A DNA stretch of 32,058 nucleotides from CAVUUN01 sp964421755 (GTDB lineage: Bacteria; Acidobacteriota; UBA6911; RPQK01): positions 1-32,058 of the forward strand of contig CAYQYP010000123.1 of the NCBI GenBank assembly GCA_964421755.1, written 5' to 3'. The notes beneath the pieces are model-generated. The model worked only from the letters and a program-made list of their open reading frames with translations, was not told the origin of the DNA and did no database searches. The translations under genes were made by a program, and so were the position numbers. Positions 24,162 through 31,928 of the stretch are shown here, one piece after another (the stretch's first letter is position 1; each line of letters opens with the position of its first letter).

Positions 24162-25313
24162 CTAGTCAGACGGAGCCGGGTCGTGTACGCCGACCTGATC
24201 TTCAACAGCCTCCGACCGCAGACCCAGCAACTCAAGCAGCTGATCGATCTTCCGCGGCCAGCTGTTCTCCGTGGCGCACTTCAAACGTCGGTGGAACATG
24301 GCGACATCGTCTTCGTCGTATGCCCGATCGATCATCCGGAGGAACTCCTCCTCTGAACCCGCCTGATAAATGACGCCAGGCGGTAGATCCCACGCAGCGA
24401 GGTTGGGCAGAGGGCTGACGACCACGGGCTTCCCGAGGGCCAGGTAAAGCCACATCTTGTTGGGAGTCACTCCCTTGTTCGAGTTGCTCAGGTCGTAAGG
24501 CGCAATGGCCACATCGAATCCTGCGACTTCGCGCTGCAGCGCCTCTCCCGTGAGCACCCCGCGAAGGATCACGCGCTCAGGCCGCGTGAGAGCCTGGCGA
24601 AAGTCCTCAGAAACGGGGCCTACCAGCACCACTCGAACACTGTTGCCTTCGGCGAGCCTGTTGATCAGCGAAACAGGCACCTTTCGGGAATTGATGAAGC
24701 CAACCAAGCCGATCGTCCGCAACCCCGTCGGGGAATGGCGGGCGGCGGGAGGATCTGGCTTAAAGGACAGCTCCGGGGCGCCGAGCGTGATCAAGTGGGT
24801 TCGCAGGTTGTAGCGGCTCAGCTTTTCGACCAGATAAGGCGAGGTGCCAACACACCGACTAGCCTGGGTGGCGACCCTTTCTTCCGCCCATCGGTGATAG
24901 GCGGAGATCGGGAAGCCGGTCAGCGCCGCGTTCCCGATGTGATCGTCGTTGCAGTAGTAGACCGTTTGGCGATGAAATCTGGAAAGTCGTGTGGCCGTAT
25001 GGTCGAAGTTCAGCACCCAAGAGCTTCCACCGATCAGCCCGGAACGGGACAGGGTGTTGAACAGCCAACCCTGGTAGAGCCCGTTGACGATCGGCAGCCG
25101 GTATCTGAGCCGGTAGTCAACCGGCCAGAAGGGACGCAGTACCGAGAGTCGGGCGTCGACCTGCTCGATTCGCAGCCCGGGCTTTCCACGGCGATTGCAG
25201 GTGATGAAACAAACCGGATACCGTGTCGCGAGCTCGCTGGCGACCTGATGGCGAGCCCGCGGCGGCTCCTCCCAGGCGGTCCATGTATTGATGACGAAGG
25301 TGGGCGTGGTCAC
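24162..25313 (-). CDS. Glycosyltransferase (GT-B, TuaH-like)
   Basis: This encodes 383 residues starting with GTG (25311-25313), with AGGA five bases upstream; there is no in-frame ATG near. Visible signatures are VYYCNDD in the first domain, TIGLVGFINSRK at the domain junction, and SNKGVTPNKMWLYLALGKPVVVSPLP in the donor-binding domain, which resembles TuaH-like and GumK-like transferases. It would add one sugar of the repeat unit on the cytoplasmic face. It starts seven bases after the preceding GT4 gene, so both are co-transcribed. Sugar and linkage are unknown. Confidence 0.85.
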   Translation of the reverse strand: MTTPTFVINTWTAWEEPPRARHQVASELATRYPVCFITCNRRGKPGLRIEQVDARLSVLRPFWPVDYRLRYRLPIVNGLYQGWLFNTLSRSGLIGGSSWVLNFDHTATRLSRFHRQTVYYCNDDHIGNAALTGFPISAYHRWAEERVATQASRCVGTSPYLVEKLSRYNLRTHLITLGAPELSFKPDPPAARHSPTGLRTIGLVGFINSRKVPVSLINRLAEGNSVRVVLVGPVSEDFRQALTRPERVILRGVLTGEALQREVAGFDVAIAPYDLSNSNKGVTPNKMWLYLALGKPVVVSPLPNLAAWDLPPGVIYQAGSEEEFLRMIDRAYDEDDVAMFHRRLKCATENSWPRKIDQLLELLGLRSEAVEDQVGVHDPAPSD

Positions 25314-25320
25314 GACTGTC

Positions 25321-26517
25321 CTATCGCGCGTCGGGATGCGAGGGCCGGCCTACTCTCCGCGCCGGTGCGACGTTCACCCCGGGATTCACTGCAGACGGCT
25401 GGTTGACGATCTGTTCGTAAACCGCCACGACCTTCGAGACGTGAGCTTCAATCGTAAAGAGACCCGTTGCGCGCTGAAGGCCATTGGTGGCGAGACGGCG
25501 TGCGAGTTCCGGGTCGCGGGCAAGCCGCAGAATCGCTTCGGCCAGCTCGGCCGGTCGCTCAGGTGCGACCAGCAGCCCACTCACCCCGTCCTCAATCATT
25601 TCCGGCGTCCCGCCCGAAAGCGTTCCGACAACTGGTTTTTCCGAAGCCATGGCTTCCAGGATCACCCTGGCAAACGGTTCGTCGACGGACGGAACCAGGA
25701 CGACGTCCATCCCCGCCATTATTTCCGGGATATCCGTGCGGTAGCCGGTGAAGGAAACATGCGGCGCCAATCCCAGCTGCGAGATCCTTTCCTGCAGCCA
25801 TTTCTCGACGGCCTTGCCTGATTCCCGCCACGCATCCCCGACGACGTACAGGTGCGCATCGACGTGTTCCCTGACCTCAGCAAGCGCCTCTACCGCATCC
25901 ACGTGTCTCTTGCGTGCTTCGATTCTCCCGAAGATGCCTAAATTGACCCTGGTTGCGCCTTCGTGCAGAAACCGTGCCGCGGGAAGTCCCGGCCGAAAGC
26001 TGCCGACGTCTGTCCCGTTGTAGATCACGGATACTTTTTCGGCGGGAACACCAACTCGAACGAGTGCGGCCTTGACTGCATTCGAGACGGCAATGAATTG
26101 AACCCGGCGTCCCGCCCGCTTCATCAGGGCTGAGCTGAAACGCGTGTAGTGACAATCCCTTACGTGACAAACCGTCTGCACGCCGAGCAGGTAGGCCAGG
26201 GGAATCCCCCAGTGTCCGGCCCGATATGAGTTGCAGTGGATGATCTCGACCCGGAAATTCAGGAGAATGCGCGCAAGCCTGACGAGCGTCGCCATGTACC
26301 GCAGGTAACCGTTGGCCCTGGTGTAGTGCCACAGCCGGGCCGTTTTGACGTTGGGGACACCGGATGCGGCCAGGAATTCGGCATATTCGCCCGGAGGACA
26401 AACAACCAACGGCGCGATCCGCCCCGGCAGGTTTTTGACCAACAGAGCCAAGCTCTTCTCCGCCCCGGCGATGCGCGCGGAATCATTTAGAAAAGCGACA
26501 CGGTGATTTTTCTTCAT
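25321..26517 (-). CDS. Glycosyltransferase family 4
   Basis: This encodes 398 residues. The start KKNHRVAFLNDSARIAGAEKSL gives the GT4 N-terminal strand and the GAEKSL loop. Later segments are VIYNGTDVGSFRPG, GIFGRIEARKRH and the donor-site motif EPFARVILEAMASEKPVVGT (EPFARVILEAMA, E-x7-E). The ATG at 26515-26517 is preferred to a TTG eight codons upstream. It belongs to the minus-strand polysaccharide operon, after the flippase gene and just before another transferase gene. It should extend the lipid-linked oligosaccharide; the sugar is not predictable. Confidence 0.9.
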   Translation of the reverse strand: MKKNHRVAFLNDSARIAGAEKSLALLVKNLPGRIAPLVVCPPGEYAEFLAASGVPNVKTARLWHYTRANGYLRYMATLVRLARILLNFRVEIIHCNSYRAGHWGIPLAYLLGVQTVCHVRDCHYTRFSSALMKRAGRRVQFIAVSNAVKAALVRVGVPAEKVSVIYNGTDVGSFRPGLPAARFLHEGATRVNLGIFGRIEARKRHVDAVEALAEVREHVDAHLYVVGDAWRESGKAVEKWLQERISQLGLAPHVSFTGYRTDIPEIMAGMDVVLVPSVDEPFARVILEAMASEKPVVGTLSGGTPEMIEDGVSGLLVAPERPAELAEAILRLARDPELARRLATNGLQRATGLFTIEAHVSKVVAVYEQIVNQPSAVNPGVNVAPARRVGRPSHPDAR

Positions 26518-26545
26518 GGGCAGGCTCTTAAAACAACTCAAACGC

Positions 26546-26590
26546 GAAGCAACGGCAACGACATCAAGGACCGCAACGACTTCAACGACT
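26546..26590 (-). repeat. 9-bp tandem array that includes the flippase stop codon
   Basis: On the minus strand: AGTCGTTGA, AGTCGTTGC, GGTCCTTGA, TGTCGTTGC and a part unit. The first unit encodes the last Ser-Arg-stop of the flippase, so the stop codon lies within the array. The array separates the flippase from the next glycosyltransferase gene. Confidence 0.75.
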
Positions 26591-28177
26591 GATCATCTTC
26601 CTGGTTGTCGTCCTCGATGTCCCTGTTGCCGCTGGACGTTCAGCTTCTTCTTCTGGGGCAGTTGGTTCACGTTCCGGCTCGGACCGGATGATGAACTCAA
26701 CGAGCCACGCGGTCTTTCCGGGCAAGGCGCTGGCAACGCTCTTCACGATTTGTCGCTCGTCGGGCGAAAGGAGAAATCGCAAAGCGACAAGATAAGCCGC
26801 AAGACTTGCGGCAGTAATGATGACCAGCGCAGGGAAAGGGGACAGATACCGAGCAAACGCCCATTTCACCGAAATGCCGGCAACCGACATCACCGCCGTG
26901 CTGAGGACGACGGTACGAAGCGACAATAACCATTCTCTGAAAGAGAGATCAGCAATGCGGAGGGCGAGACTCGTCATGACTGCCAGGTAAACGATCGCAG
27001 CCGCAACAATTCCGAAGGCGGCGCCGACCAGCCCCCAATAGGACCCAACAAAGACGGCCACACCGGTGACGACCGTGAACAACGCCTGGCGCCAGGCCTC
27101 GGCCATTACATACGCCCGCGACTGGGTCACCAATCCGTTCGGATTGTTGATGACCCTAAGGTAGCCGACAAAAGAAAGGACCGTCAGCACCGGTACCGTC
27201 CCACCCCACTTCGGACCATACAGAAAAGGGATCAGAATGTCCCCCGCAACCCAGAGCAGAGTCAGCATCGGGAAGGCAACCATCCCTGACAGCGCCACGG
27301 AGCCCAGGTAACCTCTGCGAAATTTCTCGTTGTCCTGCTGGACCAGGGCCATTGCCGGGAAGAGCACCTGATTGATCGTGTTCGTGAACTGGTACAGAGG
27401 AATTGTCATGAGCTGGTAAGCTCGCTGATACAAGCCGACCACGGCCGGGCCGAGTTGGCGGCCAATTACGAACACGTCAACGCGGTGTGCGAAATCGTTG
27501 CAGACCCGGATGAACAGCATCCCTGTCCCAAAGCCCAACAGGTTCCGGGCCGATTGGACGCTGAAGGTGAGCGGGATCTTTCCGGAGGCAAAGGCCCAGG
27601 AGATTCCCGTTTTGACTGCCGCGGTCGTAAGACTCCCCGCTGTCAGTGCGAGCGCTCCCTGGCCCTGCAGCGCGAAAATGACACCGATTGCTCCTCCGAA
27701 GAACCGGCTTGCAACCTCGGCAAAGGCCAGGCGGTCGAATGCGAGCTTCCGCTGGAGCCGCGTCCCCGGAATCAGGCCCAGGGTCCGCAGCAGGAGGGCA
27801 AGTGCCTGGAATTGAACCAGTATCCCTAATCCAGGCATGCTGAAGAACCGTTCGACTGACGGCCCGAGCGCTACCAGCGCCCCGCCCATAAGAACCGCAC
27901 CGCCCAGTTGCAGGAAAAACCCTGTAGCTTCATCTACCGGGGTGAGGTCCTTGCGCTGCAGCAAGGCTTGAAACATCCCGGCCGCGCTTAGGATGTCGGC
28001 AACGATGACGATACTGAGCCCGACGCCGAAAAGGCCGAATTCGTGTGGGGGCAAAAGGCGGGCGAGGATCACCCCGAGGACGAGTCCGAAAAGGGAGGAG
28101 CTCAGGTTTCCCCCAAGGCGGAATCCGACTGCGCGTCCGGCCCTCTGGGTCAAGGTGTGCCCGCTGTGCTGATTCAT
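26582..28177 (-). CDS. Oligosaccharide flippase (Wzx/PST, MOP superfamily)
   Basis: This encodes 531 residues with about 13-14 membrane segments. The N-terminal LGVILARLLPPHEFGLFGVGLSIV is the typical start of PST/Wzx exporters (ARLLPPHEFGLFG). Further family-like features are LGLIPGTRLQRKLAFDRL, FVIGRQLGPAVVGLYQRAYQL and NQVLFPAMALVQQD. It moves the undecaprenyl-linked repeat unit across the inner membrane. The C-terminal tail after about residue 490 is charged and disordered (EPEREPTAPEEEAERP), longer than usual. It begins 13 bases after the stop of the O-antigen ligase-like gene. Confidence 0.92.
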   Translation of the reverse strand: MNQHSGHTLTQRAGRAVGFRLGGNLSSSLFGLVLGVILARLLPPHEFGLFGVGLSIVIVADILSAAGMFQALLQRKDLTPVDEATGFFLQLGGAVLMGGALVALGPSVERFFSMPGLGILVQFQALALLLRTLGLIPGTRLQRKLAFDRLAFAEVASRFFGGAIGVIFALQGQGALALTAGSLTTAAVKTGISWAFASGKIPLTFSVQSARNLLGFGTGMLFIRVCNDFAHRVDVFVIGRQLGPAVVGLYQRAYQLMTIPLYQFTNTINQVLFPAMALVQQDNEKFRRGYLGSVALSGMVAFPMLTLLWVAGDILIPFLYGPKWGGTVPVLTVLSFVGYLRVINNPNGLVTQSRAYVMAEAWRQALFTVVTGVAVFVGSYWGLVGAAFGIVAAAIVYLAVMTSLALRIADLSFREWLLSLRTVVLSTAVMSVAGISVKWAFARYLSPFPALVIITAASLAAYLVALRFLLSPDERQIVKSVASALPGKTAWLVEFIIRSEPEREPTAPEEEAERPAATGTSRTTTRKMISR

Positions 28178-28190
28178 GATCTCTGAACGG

Positions 28191-29702
28191 CTACCATTTC
28201 ACCGTGCGGTATTTGTCCCGTTGGAGTTGCGCCACCCCGGCCATCGCTGGTTCGACGACGACACGATCTTGATCAGAGACCGAGACCAAGTCCTCGGCTG
28301 TCACGAAGTTCTCGGCTTTGTACGATACCCCAATCAGGCCGCCGATGAAACTGAAGACAAGGAAGTGACCAAAACCAAACATCTGGAGGGTATTCGCGAA
28401 GAAGCCGGGCGCCAGATAACCGAGCAATGTCGCCATAATCGCAACGCCCCGCCACTGCAATGTCTTGGTTCGTCCCTTGCGATAGAGCTGCCAGCCAATG
28501 CGCATGATAGAAGCGATGATGCTGAGATACAGAACCAGCCCCACAACGCCCAGTTCCGCGAAGAATGTCAGAAACGAGTTGTGCACCGTCGTGTAGGTGA
28601 AGCCGGTTCCAGATGCTTCCGCGATGGATGTACGGCTCTGGGCCAGGAGATCGCGCGTGTTGTTCAAACCGATGCCGGTGATCGGCTGTTCGAGTCCCTG
28701 GCGAAGAGCGATTCTCCATGTCTCAAAGCGCCCGAGCACGTTGTCCATTTCTCCGATCCGTTCCTCAACCAAGGAGCTCGGAACGACAGCCTGTGCGGCA
28801 ATGAATGCCAGCGGGATAATCACCAGCATCGTACCGACGACGACCATCCGGCTGGATTGCTGGACCAGCGGGCGTCCAAGCAGCAGGAAGAACCAAAGCG
28901 CCAGGACCAGACCCGTCCAGTTGCCTCGTGCCCACGTCAGCGCGATCATGACCGGGCTTCCGAGGATCAGAAACCACCGCAGTTCGCGTTTCAAGGCCGG
29001 CTTCTCGTCGCGACTTCCACGCGGCCTGAGGACCTCCAACAGGGCGACAAAGAAAATTACGATCAGTACGACATGGAGAATACTCGAGCCACGCGCCGCG
29101 CCTTGAACGAAGGGACCTTTCAGCCGGTATAACAGCGGAGTATTGACCAGCCGTTCGAGGAAACAGGCCGCAATCACATAGAGCCCAAGGTATCCCACCA
29201 CGCGGGTGAGCTTGCGGAAATCAGCCTCATGTTGAGACAGCCGGCGCATCAGGAAATAGGCGAGAAATGGCACTATGAACACGTCGAGACCGATTCTCAG
29301 ACCGAACGCGACGCGGTTGGAAAAAAGGAGCGCGCTGGCGATCAGCCACCCAGAAAAGAGGACCATCCGCCATTCCGGACTATCCATCCGCGTGGTGCGC
29401 CTCTTCGTGAAGACGCGCTTGAGGACGAACACGCCCAGCATCATGAGGACGATCATTCGGGTGGGCTCTAGAAGCTCCTTCACCGTTACGGAGGTAGCTT
29501 CGGTCATGTAGTATCCCTGAGCTATCCTCTCGCTGCCGCCCGACCAGAAAAACGGATTCGCGCCCGGCCATCTGATGATGTTGGTCACCACCGGACCAAT
29601 CACCAGCCAGACGAGCAGGACGGTCAGAGGTCGCTTCCTGAAGATGCCGAGGGCGATCGGCACCCAGACAAGCGCTGCGAGGATCAGGAATAGTGTAAGC
29701 AT
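28191..29702 (-). CDS. O-antigen ligase/polymerase family (Wzy/WaaL-like) membrane protein
   Basis: This encodes 503 residues with about 11-12 membrane segments. A large periplasmic loop (about 310-375) holds RFETWRIALRQGLEQPITGIGLNN and TVHNSFLTFFAELGVVGLVLY, the pattern of the Wzy_C/O-antigen ligase domain with its conserved Arg, GIG and His. It joins lipid-linked repeat units, or transfers the chain to an acceptor, outside the inner membrane. The frame is open upstream to 29762, but those 20 residues (PKSQLRNPKSAVRNKK) are read from a heptad repeat array; the ATG at 29700-29702 with AAGAAG before it is chosen. Confidence 0.88.
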   Translation of the reverse strand: MLTLFLILAALVWVPIALGIFRKRPLTVLLVWLVIGPVVTNIIRWPGANPFFWSGGSERIAQGYYMTEATSVTVKELLEPTRMIVLMMLGVFVLKRVFTKRRTTRMDSPEWRMVLFSGWLIASALLFSNRVAFGLRIGLDVFIVPFLAYFLMRRLSQHEADFRKLTRVVGYLGLYVIAACFLERLVNTPLLYRLKGPFVQGAARGSSILHVVLIVIFFVALLEVLRPRGSRDEKPALKRELRWFLILGSPVMIALTWARGNWTGLVLALWFFLLLGRPLVQQSSRMVVVGTMLVIIPLAFIAAQAVVPSSLVEERIGEMDNVLGRFETWRIALRQGLEQPITGIGLNNTRDLLAQSRTSIAEASGTGFTYTTVHNSFLTFFAELGVVGLVLYLSIIASIMRIGWQLYRKGRTKTLQWRGVAIMATLLGYLAPGFFANTLQMFGFGHFLVFSFIGGLIGVSYKAENFVTAEDLVSVSDQDRVVVEPAMAGVAQLQRDKYRTVKW

Positions 29703-29834
29703 CTTCTTATTTCGGACTGCGGATTTCGGATTGCGGAGTTGCGATTTCGGATTCAAGGCCAAAAACAGAAGCGAACTGACTCCCGACTGGCCGCTGTATT
29801 TGTCCTTAAGTCCGAAACCCGCAATCCGAAATCG
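29703..29834. repeat. Inverted pair of heptad arrays between WecG/TagA and Wzy-like genes
   Basis: The left array 29703-29756 reads ATTTCGG ACTGCGG ATTTCGG ATTGCGG on the plus strand. The right array 29806-29834 is the inverse and starts, on the minus strand, one base after the TAA of the WecG/TagA gene (TAA C GATTTCG GATTGCG). The spacer is about 50 bases. The array interrupts the polysaccharide operon and may change the expression ratio of the genes on either side. Confidence 0.8.
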
Positions 29835-30596
29835 TTACGCGGTTTTCCCGTGTAGGCCCAGGCGGACCCGGATGAACTCTCGAAAGAGGAGGAAGATGAA
29901 CACGGAGTTGGTGACGAGGTAGCGACTCCACATGCGGCCAGGCTCCTGCAGCAGTCGGTAGAACCACTCCAGGCCCCACTTCTGCATCCAGACCGGTGCC
30001 CGTGGAATCAGACCGGCGAAAACGTCGAAACTACCGCCGACGCCGTGAACGACCGGGACCCCCATAACGTCAAGATACCGCCTGACCCAGATCTCTTTCT
30101 TCGGCGTCCCGAAGGCAATGAAGATTATGTCGGCGCGGGACTCCCTGATCTTATTGGCTAAATTCCATTCTTCTTCAGGCTTGAAGTAGCCGTTTTGGGC
30201 TCCGGCGATGACAACGCCCGGGTAGTCGCGCCGCACCCGACGAATAACGTCCTCCAGGACTTTTTCTGAGGCGCCAAAGAAAAAGACCCGATAGGCCCGC
30301 TCATTTGCTTTCTCGAGGAGCCGGTACATCAGGTCGGTGCCGTTGACGCGCCCGGGGAGCGGATCGCCCAACAGTTTGGACGCCCAGACAAGGGGGACAC
30401 CGTCGGCTCCGATCAGCGAGGCGGATCGCACGCTGGCACTCAACTCCCGGTCTGACCGCATCTTCACGATTTTTGCGACATTGACAACCGAGATGTAGCG
30501 GGGATCTTTCGCCTGTATGTAAGCTTCCAATTCGCTGACGACCTGATCAAGGGTCAACTTACTGATAGGACAACCAAGAACATGAGCCCATTGCAT
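29835..30596 (-). CDS. WecG/TagA/CpsF family glycosyltransferase (GT26)
   Basis: This encodes 253 residues, the family's normal size. Characteristic stretches are VVNVAKIVKMRSD, LIGADGVPLVWASKLLG, RVNGTDLMYRLLEKA, YRVFFFGASEKVLEDV, FIAFGTPKKEIW and GVGGSFDVFAGLIPRAPVWMQKWGLEWFYRLLQEP, the last being the membrane-tethering end (PRAPVWMQKWGLEWFYRL). Members add ManNAc or ManNAcA to GlcNAc-diphosphoundecaprenol at the inner face of the membrane. GGAGGT nine bases before the ATG at 30594-30596 sets the start; an in-frame ATG at 30618-30620 overlaps the epimerase stop and is less likely. It follows the UDP-GlcNAc 2-epimerase gene by 17 bases, which would make its donor sugar. Confidence 0.93.
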   Translation of the reverse strand: MQWAHVLGCPISKLTLDQVVSELEAYIQAKDPRYISVVNVAKIVKMRSDRELSASVRSASLIGADGVPLVWASKLLGDPLPGRVNGTDLMYRLLEKANERAYRVFFFGASEKVLEDVIRRVRRDYPGVVIAGAQNGYFKPEEEWNLANKIRESRADIIFIAFGTPKKEIWVRRYLDVMGVPVVHGVGGSFDVFAGLIPRAPVWMQKWGLEWFYRLLQEPGRMWSRYLVTNSVFIFLLFREFIRVRLGLHGKTA

Positions 30597-30613
30597 CCTG
30601 TAATTACCTCCAC

Positions 30614-31750
30614 TCAGCATTTTATTGTGCTCAGTACTTCAACGATGCGTTCGGCGGCTTTACCATCCCAAAGGGGGGGTACTTTCGGGTTCTTCCAGCT
30701 ACCCTGAAAGATGCGATCAAGCGCTGTCAGGATTCGCTCCTTGTCCAGGCCTACGAGCTCGTTGCTCCCGATCTGGACCGTAATCGGTCTTTCTGTATTC
30801 TCACGGAGAGTCAGGCAGGGGACCCCAAGAAAAGTGGTCTCCTCCTGGATTCCGCCGGAATCGGTCAGCACCGCGGTTGCGCGGGCCATCAGGTACAGAA
30901 AATCCAGGTAAGAGAGGGGCGGAAGCAGATATACGACCCCCTCTTTCAGATCCTGCAAATCTCCTTCGACCTCCACGCATTCCATTTGCGTCTCGAGGCT
31001 CCTCATCCGTTCCCTCGTCCGCGGATGGGTGACGAACAGAACCGGAGAGTACCGGCTCGCGCTCTGGAGGATGTCCAGCACCTTCTGGAGCTGGTCAGGA
31101 TCATCGACGTTCGAAGGCCTGTGGATAGTGGCGAGCGAGAACGGGCCGTTGCCCGCACCGATCACCCGGGCACCGGGACCGGTGCGGGCGATAACCTCCG
31201 AGCAGCGAACCAGGGAATCGATCATCGTATTGCCAACGAAGAAGATCTTCTCCTCAGGGACGCCCTCATCCTGGAGGTTGCAGTTCCCGCTCGCCTCGGT
31301 CGTAAAAAGCAAATCGGAAATGCGGTCGGTCACTATCCTGTTGATTTCTTCCGGCATGGTTCGGTCGAAACTCCGCAAACCCGACTCGATGTGACCCACG
31401 CGGATAAGCAGTTTTGTCGCAGTCAGACTGCACGCAACGGTGGAATTCACGTCCCCGGCGACAAGAACCAGGTCGGGTCGATGACTCATGCAAACCTCTT
31501 CGAAGCGTTTCATGATCTCGCCCGTCTGAAATGCATGACTGCCACTGCCGACACTCAGGTTGAAATCCGGCTTCTTGATACCCAGATCCCTGAAAAACAC
31601 TTCGCTCATGGCCTCGTCATAGTGCTGGCCGGTGTGGACCAGAACCGACTCGAACTCGTCCGGATACTTGGACAACTGGAGCAGGATGGGCGCCACCTTC
31701 ATGAAGTTCGGCCGGGCGCCGACGACACTCATTATTCTCTTTCTCGGCAT
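30614..31750 (-). CDS. wecB: UDP-N-acetylglucosamine 2-epimerase (non-hydrolysing)
   Basis: This encodes 378 residues, standard for the family. It interconverts UDP-GlcNAc and UDP-ManNAc in the cytoplasm. Motifs are VVGARPNFMKVAP, HTGQHYDEAMS, LVAGDVNST, GHIESGLRSFDRTMPEEINR (GHIESGLR, PEEINR), THPRTRERM and the UDP-binding TDSGGIQEET. It is the first gene of the minus-strand polysaccharide operon and is followed by the WecG/TagA transferase that can use UDP-ManNAc. A promoter candidate lies 28-56 bases upstream. Symbol wecB (also called mnaA) is by family; the true end product in this organism is not known. Confidence 0.96.
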   Translation of the reverse strand: MPRKRIMSVVGARPNFMKVAPILLQLSKYPDEFESVLVHTGQHYDEAMSEVFFRDLGIKKPDFNLSVGSGSHAFQTGEIMKRFEEVCMSHRPDLVLVAGDVNSTVACSLTATKLLIRVGHIESGLRSFDRTMPEEINRIVTDRISDLLFTTEASGNCNLQDEGVPEEKIFFVGNTMIDSLVRCSEVIARTGPGARVIGAGNGPFSLATIHRPSNVDDPDQLQKVLDILQSASRYSPVLFVTHPRTRERMRSLETQMECVEVEGDLQDLKEGVVYLLPPLSYLDFLYLMARATAVLTDSGGIQEETTFLGVPCLTLRENTERPITVQIGSNELVGLDKERILTALDRIFQGSWKNPKVPPLWDGKAAERIVEVLSTIKC

Positions 31751-31777
31751 CGGTGATTTTTTCTCCGGAATTGGCAG

Positions 31778-31806
31778 ATTCTATTCATTTTCAGGGGGAA
31801 TGTCTT
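31778..31806 (-). promoter_or_regulatory. Sigma-70-like promoter for the wecB operon
   Basis: On the minus strand, AAGACA (31806-31801), a 17-base spacer, then TAGAAT (31783-31778). The -10 box matches 5 of 6 bases and the -35 box 4 of 6. The start would be near 31771, giving a 20-base leader that holds GGAG. Confidence 0.45.
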
Positions 31807-31928
31807 TGACGGACTTCCTATAGGATGATGTCGTGCGGAGGGCGAGATCGAATGGAGCCGCGCACGCAGGTGGTCCGCTTACTCTCGCTCGCTTCGCTCG
31901 CTGTCGAGGCTGTCGAGAAAGTTCTTAA

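Noticed and set aside
29703..29762. 20-residue extension of the Wzy/WaaL-like protein
   Set aside because: The residues come from heptad repeat sequence; the ATG at 29700-29702 has its own ribosome binding site and starts the first membrane helix.
1100..31750. Biosynthetic or defence island
   Set aside because: No nuclease, helicase, toxin-antitoxin, NRPS/PKS or phage-type gene is recognisable; the accessory content is a normal polysaccharide locus.
31885..31916. Possible regulatory palindrome CGCTCGCTTCGCTCGC
   Set aside because: This low-complexity CGCTCG sequence is common in GC-rich intergenic DNA; nothing links it to a specific regulator.
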